From NCBI GenBank assembly GCA_965153455.1, contig OZ234498.1:2170001-2234000 (forward strand): DNA of 64,000 nt. The letters are read 5' to 3'. The stretch comes from Sphagnum compactum. Its lineage: Eukaryota; Bryophyta; Sphagnopsida; Sphagnales. Within the stretch, counting starts at the first letter, position 1. Each line of letters begins with the position of its first letter. The notes below the pieces were generated by a model, which was not told where the DNA came from, did no database searches, and saw only the letters and a list, made by a program, of their open reading frames with translations. Shown one piece after another: positions 26,101-37,789 of this stretch. The translations under genes and the position numbers were made by a program.

Positions 26101-26408
26101 TATGTTACTTTGTGTAAGTTCTTTCATTGTTTTATAATTTCCTAAATATGCATTTTTCTTTGGATGCTTGGTATTGCAAAGTTATATTTGAAATTCACAA
26201 ATTTTTAGGGTTATGTTAATAACTTTTAGTTGACCTTACTTGTTAACATGAAACTTGACAAATGTATAATTGATGAGATGTTGTATTGTACTATTTGGCA
26301 AATACATTCAAAAGGCATGAATTTATATCATTAGCCTTTTGAATCATTTGAAAGCATCTAGAATTAGGATATGTTGAGTGATCTTTTTTTAATCTAGTAA
26401 AAATGCAA
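20151..26408. other. AT-rich intergenic DNA, no gene seen
   Basis: This is very AT-rich sequence with short frames only, homopolymer runs (a poly-T near 22837-22852) and many A/T microsatellite-like stretches. I found no transposase, reverse transcriptase or host gene motif. It probably consists of decayed transposons. Confidence 0.5.
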
Positions 26409-26470
26409 TCTACTATATTAATTCACTACGTCTGTGCGTGCGTCTGTCTGACACGACAATTCTGTTGCAA

Positions 26471-26624
26471 TTCTATGGCAGAACCGGCTTCTGCATTTTC
26501 TATGGCAGAACCGGGCAATGCATTTTCTATGGTAGAACCGGGTCGTGGTGGCGGAGAGACACACGCCAACCATCGATCGCGTCGTCACCATCGATCACGT
26601 CGTCACCATCGATCACGTCGTCAC
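26471..26624 (+). repeat. short tandem repeats near the Helitron 5' end
   Basis: Three 27-base units each beginning TTCTATGG(C/T)AGAACCGG start at 26471, 26498 and 26525. Three 18-base units CATCGATC(G/A)CGTCGTCAC follow at 26571-26624. GGGTCGTGGTGGCGGAGAGA, between the two arrays, also occurs in the small Helitron near 17707, so it was part of the shared ancestor. Confidence 0.8.
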
Positions 26625-26898
26625 CACCAACACTCTGAGCTTCCTCTACCTTCTGGTGGACAAGAAGCGGATGTTGTTGATCAAGGACATCACCAAGGAA
26701 TTCGAGACCACATGACCCGTCTCAACTTCTGACAAAACCCTAAATTAGTTGGGAGTTGTAACTTTACAATTCCATCTTTTCCATTAACCTCTGCATTGTT
26801 GCTCCCTACGTAAATGAGTTTCTTTCAAAGCAAGTGCGGATGGTGGATTACAGAATGTAGAAGAAGAATTGGGCATTGAAGAACCAAAGCACCCATGG

Positions 26899-27260
26899 GA
26901 AAAAAACCACAATTCATCAGGGCGGAAAAGAAAGAAAATATTTGAAAGGTAAGTTACGTACCCAGGCCTGCGAAGGCACAGAATTAAGGTGGGATGGTTA
27001 GCCCAAAGCTCTGATGCCTTGGATGGAGGAGGTACCTTGATGGGTTGAGAGGTTTTGAATGGGTTGTTTCCGTTTTTGGGGAAAAAACCACAATTCATCA
27101 GGGCGGAAAAGAAAGAAAATATTTGAAAGGTAAGTTACGTACCCAGGCCTGCGAAGGCACAGAATTAAGGTGGGATGGTTAACCCAAAGCTCTGATGCCT
27201 TGGATGGAGGAGGTACCTTGATGGGTTGAGAGGTTTTGAATGGGTTGTTTCCGTTTTTGT
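26899..27260 (+). repeat. near-perfect 181-base tandem duplication
   Basis: Copies at about 26899-27079 and 27080-27260 differ by one clear substitution in the core (GGTTAGCCC versus GGTTAACCC near 27000 and 27181), besides small differences in an A-run. The high identity indicates a duplication younger than the decay of the surrounding element. Confidence 0.85.
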
Positions 27261-27611
27261 GCTCAGGTGTTAATTTCTAAATCATGATCTTTTCAAGCAC
27301 CGACAGTGGGGTGACCTCCTCAGAACCCATATGGGGTGATACCATCCCACAGAAATGAGGACTGTTGTTAGGAGCTACAGAATAGATTCCCTTGCTAGCT
27401 GTGGCTGCACCTGCAATTTTGCGCAGAACAATTGGCTCTTGGAATCCCGATTTGATCATGCTTGATGACACAAATAAAAGAACCACTGTTTGTTGCAGTA
27501 TTCTCTGCTGAATTCCTCCTCTGGCAACAAAGTTGCACTCACGCTGAGATTTCCTTCTCACTTTGTTGAACAGTGTTTCTCAAATATCTTGCATGGATTT
27601 TTGACAACACA

Positions 27612-30600
27612 CCCGAGAATCGCCATCTGAAATCACGTTGCATATCAATAGTGTCTATTAGGTCTGCTGTGAACGCCGCCTCCAGGAACAGGCTGTCTGC
27701 CACTGACCGCATGTCCACCGCAACCCGGCAGTAGCAGTGGGACCGCGACCGCGAGCAGCACGCAGAGGCCCGTGCCCGGCTGACAGACCAGGAGCGGCAA
27801 CAGCAGCGAGACCGCGACCGCGAGCAGCACGCAGAGGCTCGTGCCCGGCTGACAGACCAAGAGCGGCAATAGCAGCGGGCTCGCCTCCGCGAGCAGCACG
27901 CCGAGGCCCGTGCCCGGCTGACAGACCAGGAGCGGTGCCGCCACCGCGAGCAACAGGCGGAGGCCTGTGCCCGGCTGACATACCAGCAGCACCAGCAGCA
28001 GCGGGACCGCGACCGCGAGCGGCACTGGCAGGCGCGGGGTCAGCAAGATTTGCACATAGCAGCCTACGTCCCCCTTTTAGAATTTGATGAGGCTAGTGTT
28101 CCAGTGTTTGACATAGGGGGTAGGACAGCTGAGTGCCAGCAATGCCGAGCTATGATTTGGCCTGATGAGGCTTCCCGGGGACACGCAGACCTTTGCTGTG
28201 CTAAAGGTAGATCTGGCAGCTGTGAGGCCCTCTTCCCCATTCCTCCTCCTCAACCATTGCGGCACCTGCTCAGTTCTGAGCCTGCCCCTAGTGCACGCGT
28301 CCCCCCTGCCACCGTATCTTTTCGCAAGCACATCCGGAAATACAATTCCTCCTTGCAGATGGCCTCCTCTGGCATTAACATCCAGTCACCCGCAGATGGG
28401 GTCAGTATGATTGCCATAAGGGGCACTGTGCATCATTTGCTGGGGCCGTTGGCACCTCCTCAAGGGAACCCCCATCAGTTTGCCTAGCTGTATATCATAG
28501 ACAATGCGGATGCTCAGGCTGCTGCCCGTTTTGCTGCTCTCGGTCAGGGCAATGTAAACCTGGACCGTCGCACTTTACAGGAGCTGCAGCAGATGCTTTT
28601 GGGGAGCAATGTCTATGTTCAGCGCTTTGTGTAGGCCATGGATTTGCCCCCTCAAGACCTGGCTAACTATGAGATTGTCATTCGTGTTGATGGCAGCGTT
28701 GACCACTGCCGCTACAACGCCCCCACATCCAGGGAGGTGGCCGGCCTGATGCCTGGTGAGTGAATGGGGTGGCTGCATGGTTGCTTTTTGGTGCCCCATT
28801 TTGTGCTGTTTTTTATGGTGCTGGCCGTCCTAATTGCTACATTCCTCGACAGCACGTTCCTTCCATCATCCAAGCAACTGTCCCGGCTGTGCCTGATTTG
28901 TCTTCCCTTTTGTGCCTGCTCACAAGCGATGGTGACCCAGACGGTGACCCTGAAGGTAGCAATCCACGAGACATCAGGGTGCGGGCTAGGGGCGGGGGGT
29001 TATGGAGGATTAGTGATGCCCACTGTGCTTATGACCCTCTGCATTTTGTCCTGTTCCACCCACACGGAGAGCCCGGCTGGCACCCAAATATTACTGGCAC
29101 TACCCCTGCGGTTGTGGATGGGCTAAGCTCTGAGGACGAGCAACAGTAGCCATCTGAAGATGAGCAGCAGCCCGATGCGGAGCCGGCAATGGACCTCGGG
29201 CGTGGTGGAGGTAGGGGCAGGGGTAGGGGCAGGGGCCGTGGTAGGGGTAGGGGCTGAGGCAGAGTAGCTGCCGCAGGGCGCATCGCTCGCAAGGTTACTG
29301 CCAGGGAATACGCGGTTTACTTCATGCATGACCGCAACCCTCCCACCAACAGCACGTTCACTTATGGCAAAAGGTTATATCAAGAGTGGGTGGTTGACCA
29401 GTATTCCAAGGTTGAAGGGCAGCGGCTGCAGTGGGTGCGCCTCAACCAGACCACCCTGCGTGCTGACCAATATAAAGGAATGGTAGATGCCATGCAGCAA
29501 GACGGGGCTAACAGCACCAACTTTGGGCGCATGGTGGTCCTTCCAGCCACTTTTGCTGGTAGCCCCCGCCACATGAACCAGCTCTACCAGGATTCCATGG
29601 CCTTGGTCAGAAAGTTTGGGAAACCTGACCTATTCATAACCATGACGTGCAACCCAAATTGGCCAGAGATTCTGCATGAGCTGAGGCCTGGGGAGGAAGC
29701 CAACGACCGCCTTGACTTGACATCCAGGGTGTTCAACATGAAGCTCAATGCCCTCCTCAAAGACCTTTTGCAAAATGGTGTTTTGGGCACTGCGGTGACG
29801 GACATCCATGTGGTAGAATGGCAGAAGCGGGGCTTGCCGCACGGTCACATTTTGATCATTCTACGCAGCCAGGACAAGCCGCGTGATAGCAGCGATTATG
29901 ACCTGATCGTGTGTGCCGAGCTTCTAGACAAATCCACCAACCCCGAGCTTTACAACATTGTGACATCTCGCATGTTGCATGGGCCTTGTGGGGCCTTACA
30001 TCCCTCATGTCCTTGCATGGTGAATGGGGCTTGCAGCAAGGGTTATCCCAAGACTTTCCAGCCCCAAACTAAGGACTCCACCGGTTGCTACCCAACCTAC
30101 CGGCGACGGGACGACGACAGAACCTTCACCCACCCCACGTAAGTGCAGCTGTTGGAAATTTAGCAAGTGAGTTGCTGTCCTGTGCACCTGACCATAAGTG
30201 TCTGTGTCTGAATTTGCCCTGGAAACTCATTTCTTCCAGATTCTTAGGCGTCCCAAACTTCACCTCAAGCATGATGATGTGAAAGAAGGGCGAAGCCAAA
30301 CCTGCGAGAAAGGAACACCAAGGTGACTGACAACTTCTTGCTGCTGCCCCCTCCCCCTTGCAGCTCAAGCTTTGTCTTTGACAACCGTTGGGTCGTCCTG
30401 TACAACCCCTACCTGACCATGCGGTACCAGTGCCACATCAATGTTGAGGTCTGCAGCTCCATCACGGCTGTGAAATACCTTTACAAGTATGTTTACAAGG
30501 GTCACGACCATGCTTTAGCAGTGGTGTAGCTGGAAGCTGAGGCTCTGCCGGCTGCAGCGCGTTAGGCGACTGCAGGTGGGGCCGATGGGAACAATGTGCC

Positions 30601-33498
30601 TGCCGCCTGGGATGAAGTCCAAAATTACCTCGATGGGCAGTATGTCAGTGCCAGCGAAGCTTGCCATCGGCTTTTTGCCTTTGACTTGCACGGCATGCAC
30701 CCCAATGTTTATCGCTTGGCTATTCATCTGCCTAATGAGCAGACCACTTACTTTCCTGAGGGGACCACGGTTGGGGAAGCCATGATGCGCAACAACTCCA
30801 ACACTTTGACTAGATGGTGTGAGTTCAACCGAAAGGCCAAATTTGAATACGCAGTTGCAGCCACTTTGGCTCGCAACAGCAACGACCCTACACCGCCACT
30901 GCCTGCTGCGCTAACCACACTGTACCCTGATTATCCCGAAATGGCTATGTGGAGCAAATCCAAAAAGGCGTGGCACCTCCGGAAAAGGGTAGCGGGGCGG
31001 CGGGGTGCAGGCCGAAACAATCATGTCACATTAGGAACTGTGGGGCGCATGTACTTTGTGCAACCCTCAGAGGGCAAGCGTTATTATCTACGAGTTTTGC
31101 TTACCCACGTTGCAGGGGCCACATGTTTTGAGGACCTCAAAACTACCCACCGGCCCCACACGCCTATCACAGTTGTGCACCCCACTTTTAAAGTTGCCTG
31201 CCTTGCACGTGGCTTGCTGCAAGATGATGCTAAATGGGACCAGTGCCTTTCAGAAGCTGCTGGCGCGCAACTGCCTAGAAGCTTGAGGCAGCTTTTTGCC
31301 AGCCTGCTCATTTACAACAACGTCACCAATCCTGGGCGGCTGTGGGACAGGCATAAGGGAGCCCTTACGGAGGATTTCTTGCACCAAACACGCCAGGTGA
31401 GTGGCCAAAAGGCCTCCACAAAGGAAGTGTATATTGCAAGCCTCCCTTTCGTTGGGTTGTGATGGTATAAGTTGTGCTCTGTTGTCTTCTTTAAACTGCT
31501 GCCTGGAAACTTCTCTATTGAATGGCCGATTGTTGGATTCAATGTACCAGAAAGTTGATCCCTCAGCATCATTCCACACATTTCATTTAATGAGTCTTAC
31601 CACATATTTAATGAGTCCCATTGGATTGCGTCTGCTGAACCTAAGGCCAAGCTCCTCCAGGTGGTACCCAACGAGCTGCTGGATCCTATTGCAGACCAGA
31701 TTTCCTTGCCAGCTGTAAGCATGAATAACTGTGCCCTTCTGGATTATAACCCCCCCCCGCCCCCAATTGCGTCGCGCAGGTAACGCCCAATCGGCAGCTG
31801 GACCAAGCCATCCTTGACTAGGGCTTGCGGGAAGTGGAGCAGCTGCTGCAGGCCCAAGGGGGGAAAACCCTAGAGGATTTTGAGCTACCTATCCCTGCAC
31901 AGCTAGCTGCCCTAGGGGACGCCGCTGTATCTGAGGAGTGGGCCAGGTACAATGTGACGCGGCAAGCTCAACAGCTTGCTCGGGATGTGCCTTTGCTAAA
32001 TCAGCACCAGCGCTCCATTTACGACAATGTCATTGACGCGGTCCATGACCCCAGGCTGATGGACAAAACCTTTTTTGTTGATGGGCTGGGAGGGGCTGGC
32101 AAGACTTTCCTCTACGGGTGCCTACTCAGCAGGGTGCGCTGTACTGGTGACATAGCGTTGTCGATGGCATCTTCTGGCATTGCAGCCCTGCTTTTGGAGG
32201 GCGGCTGCATGGCTCACTCACGTTTCAAAATTCCCGTAGCAGGCCTTTGTGGCTCCTCTGCTTGCTATGTTCCCTTGAATAGTCCACAAGCGGCCTTGAT
32301 TTGGGCTGCACGCCTCATTGTGTGGGATGAGGCACCCATGGCCCACAAACATGTGTTTGAGGCTGTGAACCGCACGCTCCAGCATGTTATGGGTGCTGTT
32401 GACCCTGCCTTAAAGGACATGCTTTTTGGGGGCAAGGTTGTTGTCATGGGAGGTGATTTTAGGCAGATATTGCCTGTGGTTCCCCGGGGCACGAGAGGCC
32501 AGATTGTGGATGCCAGTCTCAAGAGGTCCGCAGTCCTTTGGCACTGTGTTAAAGTGCGTTAGCTGCATGAAAACATGCGTGTTCAGAGGCTTTTGGCACA
32601 GGGCGGAGCCAACGCCGCGGCCGATGCCCAACAACAGCAAGCTTGGGTAGACTATTTGCAGCGCATTGGGGAGGGCACAGAACAAGTCTTTCCTGAGGTT
32701 GGGGAGGAGGGTGTTTTGATCCCAAAAGACATGTGCTGCCAGGGTGACACCATTGATAGCCTGGTGGATAAAGTTTACGGCGACCTTGGTCGCTTCACAG
32801 ACTCACAGTCACGCAATGAGCACATCATTCAGAGGGCCGTTTTAACTCCTTTAAACGAGGACGTTGACAGCATCAACACCGCCATCATGAATCGGTTTGA
32901 CCTCACCACACCTGACGGCCCACCAGCACAGCGCCGCACATACCACAACACTGATTCTATTGTGCAAGGCGAACAGAGAGGGGTTTACCCCACCGAGTTT
33001 CTAAACTCCCTCAGCATGTCAGGGGTGCCACCCCACACTTTGACCCTGCAGGAAGGCTGCCCGGTGATTTTGCTGTGGAATATGCCGGGCGGCCTTGCAA
33101 ATGGCACTCGGCTTATTGTGGTCAAGCTGATGCAGCACATAATTGATGCTGAGATTGCCACAGGACCGGACAAGGGCAGGCGCGTTTTCATTCCCCGCCT
33201 CAGCATCACTCCCTTTGACACGGAAAGGATGCCTTTTACACTCCGCCGGCGGCAGTTCCCGTTGCGGCCCGCATTTGCCATGACTATCACCAAGGCCCAG
33301 GGGCAGACATTGAAGGCAGTGGGGGTGTACCTGCCCAAGCTTGTTTTTTGCCACGGGCAGCTTTATGTGGCTTTCTCTCGGTGCGGCTCAAGGCGGGGCA
33401 TTCGGGTGCTGGTCCGGGGTGGCAACAGGGCGACTCTGAATGGGGCCCCTGCTGGCGTTTACACCAGTAATGTGGTCTACCGCGAGGTGCTGCAGTGA
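27612..33498 (+). pseudogene. Helitron Rep/helicase polyprotein with ten nonsense codons
   Basis: Frame is kept across several inferred introns (30139-30363; 31397 to near 31594; 31715-31779; one near 28756-28900). In order: a charged repeat region (27735-28030); FDIGGRTAECQQCRAMIWPD, a Helitron-type Cys motif; SREVAGLMPG; DIRVRARGGGLWRISDAH; a Rep nickase with PHGHI as the HUH motif near 29838; YLYKYVYKGHD, the two-tyrosine motif near 30478; then a PIF1-like helicase with GGAGKT (Walker A, 32092), VWDEAP (32320), GGDFRQILPVVPRG (32451), LHENMR (32563) and FAMTITKAQGQTL...YVAFSRCGS (33274-33390). It ends at TGA before the 3' flank. Rep nicks and joins DNA ends and the helicase drives rolling-circle transposition. 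Stops at 27732, 27870, 28485, 28632, 29147, 30527, 30563, 31819 and 32560 are TAG; 29255 is TGA. No frameshift was seen, so decay is recent. Confidence 0.88.
27750..28020 (+). repeat. 69-base repeats encoding a charged 23-residue unit
   Basis: GTGCCCGGCTGACA recurs at 27772, 27841, 27910 and 27967, spacings 69, 69 and 57. In the polyprotein frame the unit reads REQHAEARARLTDQERQ plus a QQRDRD-like stretch, which would form a highly charged helix or coiled coil at the N-terminus of the Helitron protein. The minus-strand frame over this region is Leu/Val/Pro-rich and is a by-product of the repeats. Confidence 0.85.
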
Positions 33499-34203
33499 TT
33501 CTTCTTGTGGGTATGGGGTTCTTTGGGGTCTCCTTTGGACTCCCAGTTTTTTTTCAAGGCTTGGGCTTTGGTTTCGTCCAAGGGGATGGGTTGGATTAGA
33601 TTGCATTAGACTAAAATGGGGCTTTTATATATATTAGACATTCCCTCCATAGGATTTCCAGGCATGTAATGGATTTTAGATAAAGTGACCATGCAGGCTC
33701 ATCCCAACGACTCATGCCTGTACCTGCAACCTCAGATGCAAATGTACCAGGAATGAATGTGATCATCAACTGTCATCACTGTTGCACTACATCAATGCCG
33801 TGCCATGCAAATAAAACAAGGAAAGGGAAATACAGTAATAATGATTTTTTAAAAAAAATAACAAGAAACAAAATAAAAAATAAAAAATAAAAAAAATAAA
33901 ATTTATAATAATGAAGAAAAACCTTACTTGAAAAAGAATGAGGTGTGTCTTGTTTCTCCAAACTTCAAACTTGCATCCAAATAAACAAAAATATAAAAGT
34001 GAAAAATAAACACTTTATTTTTATTATACAAAATAAAATCAGAAAACACATAAAAATAAAAAATAAAAAAAATAAAAGCTCGCTTCACCATGTATGTTTT
34101 CATGGGGGACTTTTCAACAAATTTTCGTCACAAAAAATAAATAAAATAAAAATAAAAATAGCTGCTTTGCGCCTTTGTGTGTGTCCCTCTTGGTTTAAAG
34201 AAA

Positions 34204-34246
34204 CCGGGGGATTTCACAGTGTCCGAAGGTCACGGGTACCCACTAG
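34204..34246 (+). terminator. Helitron 3' terminus with subterminal hairpin
   Basis: GTGTCCGAAGGTCAC can fold into a short stem (GTG/CAC and CC/GG around GAA). It is followed by the palindrome GGGTACCC and ends ACTAG. The small element has the same structure with AAA in the loop, a loop change that keeps the stem. This is the expected transposition stop signal of Helitrons. Confidence 0.8.
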
Positions 34247-37200
34247 TGTTATGAATGTGATTAACTTTGTATGAAAGTTGTGATTATGTAAGGGTGGCAA
34301 AAAATCTACAAGAATGATTTTTGCATCCTAGGCACATCTTGAACCTTCTCTAGCCATAAACCCTAACATGACTCAAGAATTAATTTGGAGTTTCTAGATG
34401 TACTAAGATGTAATATGATGTTGCCAAACACAACTATGTTCATAAATTGTACGTTTCTTCTAATTATTTTCTTGGTTGATATGTAAGTTGAAAAACCAAA
34501 TGTTATATATGATGGAAAAAAAAACCATTCTTTGTTGAATAATTGCTAAAATTCAAGCTTTGAAGAAGAAAAGTTGGTTTTCTTGCCTTCATCAATGTTG
34601 TTGAGGATGATGATTTAGAATCTTGGGTGGTTTTTGTTGTTTGAAATTCTTCAAGGACTATTTGCTTGCATCATCAATGTTGTTGAAGATGATGATATGA
34701 GTGTCAAATAACTTTTATTTTGAATAACTTAAATGACTTGGTTTGAACTAAATCTATTAATGTTGACAATGATAATTTAAGTCTTGGGTATTAATAGCTT
34801 TTGGTCTTTTTACTATATATATATTAATTTAATGAGTAGGAAAAGAATAGTGAATTTTTTTGATAACACCTTCTTGTGTGAAGCTTTGCACTAGAGAAAT
34901 GCTTGGGTAGTCAATTCAAATGAATGAATCGTCCTTCTTGTAATTGTCAAGAGAAGTTCTTTAATGGCAAGACATTTGAGATGGTAAAATGGATAGATTA
35001 TCTCCATGCCTTTGAAGAGATTAACAATGATTGGTCATCTATTTTACCATTGACATGTTTTATGAAAATCAACATGCACAAAACAAGTATGATTACTTGG
35101 CCATTCGGAATCCTTTGGTTTCTTCAACACTAAAAATGGGGAGATTATAGATGACACAAATGAGGACTTGCAAAAGAAAATCAAATCAAAATTTATAGTT
35201 GTGGAATTAAGAGTTGTGATAAAGGATATCTACCACACATAAAGTTGACAATATTTTGATGGTAGAACAATGTTCATATAAGTTGACAATCAACCCTTGC
35301 ATTAGCTTTTAAATTTTTTAGATTGAGATAAAATATGGTGTTGAAAATTATATTAAATAAATTGCCTTGGATACAAAAGCCATTTGAAATGATAATTTTG
35401 TTTGCTAATATTTATAGTAGTTGAAAGTGATTTGTATAGTTTAACCTATGCCTTAATGTCATTTACATATATTGTCGAAAGATTAGATGCACACCTTGGT
35501 GATTCATACATCCCATTAACTAGTTAGGATAGATTTTGTGTAACTACATTCCTCATAATGTCAAAATTTATAAGAAAATTTGCATGAGTTGGAGGTTGGA
35601 AAAAGGTTGGTAATCCAAAACTTTTGTTGTTTCAAGCTTTACAAATATAAAATACCACAAATATTAACTTTACAAAGTTACACAATACCATCACAAAATA
35701 ATAACCCAAAAAACTAAGCTTCAGCAATTTGCATTTTATTTATGACACAAGTATAATTTTCAACATACTATACCTTGGGAAATGACATTAAATAATTTGT
35801 ACCAAACATTTTTTGATAATAAGAACCATAGATACTTGAACAATTTTCTTAAATTTTTTTCATAAATGACATCCATTGGATATTAATCAAAATACATGCT
35901 TCAATTATTGGCATATTTTGCACAATATACAATTCAAACACATTAATAATAAAAAATATTGGATGATACCATACAATAATTAACTAATATAATTAATGTC
36001 AAAAATTTATTATCATGTAAATGCCATGTGATCAATGATCATAATCTTGTAAGACATTGGTCAATTTTCTTCCTTTTCTAGTTTTGGGTCCCTCATCTAG
36101 TTGAATTTTTTGGTGTTGTTTTCTATAACTTTGGAAATTTGAATGGCCTAGTTATAGGTTAGCCGAGCTTTCTAAATTTTTGAAAGTTACTTTTCTTTTT
36201 TTTTCTTTTAAATATTTTAAATATTTATCTTATTATACTTTTTTTTCCCTTCATGTCTTTTAATTACATAATTCAAAATTGTTAAAACCAAATCCTAACC
36301 ATACACAAAACTGAACACCAAATTTCAGAATGCATTATAATTTTATTTTCCAAAAACATGAATCCAATGAAAATTGTATTTAAAAATAAAAATAAAACTA
36401 AATCCTAAAAACTTCAACGCCATGCCACAAAATGCAATGACATCAAAACAATACAACTTTTAGTTATTTCAATGTCGTCCCAAAAATTGCAATGACATCA
36501 AAACAACAAAATGAATCTTCCAAAAAACATTGTGAATCTATGTCATATGCATCACCATATGTCAATGTATGCTGAATCAAAAACTCTAAAGGAATATGTA
36601 AACTATGAATCAAATGTCTATTATTATGAATCTATGTCAATGATGTCAAATAAAAAAATCCAAATGGATTTGTAAACTATGAATCAGGTGTGTATAAACT
36701 AAAATAGTCTCCAAGTTTGAACCACAAAGTTAATGTGCTTTAAATGAAAAAGACAAGCTCCAAATTTGAATGAGAAATTCCAAGTTTGAAGCTCCAAGTG
36801 TAAATCATAAGCTCCACGTGTGAAGCCTAATCTAAATCACAAGTTCTAATTCACAAAAATCAAATTAGTTTACACAAATTGTAACAAAAGGAAATGCCCA
36901 CATCTCATACATCAAATATCATCAATAACAAAAACACCTTATGTGTTCCATCTACTACTAAACTAACAACATGCTTCGAATCAATTAAACCAAATTGATT
37001 GTTATCAAACAATTATGAAAATGGTCAAACACATTCCCATAGTAGTGTTGACATTTAAGACTTCAAGTAGTTATCAACCTTGAATAACCTTCAAATAATG
37101 TTTGTCTTAGGAAGCTCCAAATCAAATGGTTCATTCCAAAGATTATTTTACTTGTTTGTCCATCTTACAAATTTTTTTGAACATCGGTACCATCTATAGC

Positions 37201-37789
37201 AAGTCTTTCTAGACAAAGAAAAGTAGTAGGAGTTATTTTTGAACCAAGAATAGTAGTAACAACATTAGTAGGTCTCTTTGCACACACAAAAAAAAAAACC
37301 AAAAACAAGAAAAAAGTAGAAACCAAAAGGACAAAAATCAAGAAAAGACAAATAATTACATGTACCTTTGTCTTCTCAAAAGCCTCCTTTTCTTCACTAA
37401 AAGCTTCGTCATATTGAAAGAGATGATTGCCTTTCAATTCTCTAGTAATACTACGCTGCGGAGCTTTGTCTTTAAGGTGCTTATCAATTCGATTGCACCT
37501 ATAAAGATAAGAAAATAAAATTGAAATTGAAATCCATAACTAAAAGCTCAAGCTAAAAAGGATTACTAAATGACTGAAGACAAAAAGAAAAATGGTAGAA
37601 ACTCCAAATGAAATGGATTAATGAAAAAGGTGAGGAACTAATTTCCCATATGATATCGGATTTTGATGACTAGTCACTTCCATGCCATCTTCTCATGGCA
37701 CAAAACTTTCTTCCATTTGAAAAATGCTAACACCTTTTATCATTTTATTTGACAACAATTTTTAATAAGATGATCAACAATTAACCTCA
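34247..37789. other. AT-rich intergenic DNA, no gene seen
   Basis: No supported gene. Short imperfect duplications occur, such as AATGCAATGACATCAAAACAA-like blocks near 36430 and 36490 and CTCCAA(G)TTTGAA-type repeats near 36700-36820. The minus-strand frame at 37165-37437 has no recognised domain; it could be 3' flank of the degenerate gene to its right. Confidence 0.45.

Larger units (their letters stand above)
26409..34246 (+). mobile_element. autonomous-type Helitron, 7.84 kb
   Basis: The 5' end is TCTACTATATTAATTCAC preceded by host A at 26408. The 3' end is GGGTACCCACTAG followed by host T at 34247. A subterminal hairpin is formed by GTGTCCGAAGGTCAC. These fit Helitron rules: TC start, CTAG end, insertion between A and T, no target duplication. 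The interior encodes a Rep (HUH) plus PIF1-like helicase polyprotein. The coding core is much more GC-rich than the flanking DNA. A shorter relative with matching ends sits at 17524-18283, so the family has moved in this genome. Confidence 0.93.

Noticed and set aside
27750-28020. CRISPR-like regular repeats
   Set aside because: The units are contiguous, coding, without unique spacers, and lie inside a plant Helitron. The minisatellites at 8741, 41590 and 51135 also lack spacers.
27645-28055. 136-codon minus-strand frame rich in Leu/Val/Pro
   Set aside because: It is the reverse reading of the 69-base repeats of the Helitron polyprotein; the plus-strand frame connects to Rep and helicase motifs.
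28755-29126. Separate genes in the overlapping frames after 28755
   Set aside because: The text around DIRVRARGGG belongs to the Helitron frame; the alternative frame is an overlapping shadow.
27612-33498. TAG reassigned to Gln or programmed readthrough in the Helitron
   Set aside because: Host genes here show no sign of reassignment: the LRAT gene, SG1 and both Gypsy-independent gene models end in ordinary stops, with LRAT itself using TAG. Methylation-driven CAG-to-TAG decay is simpler.
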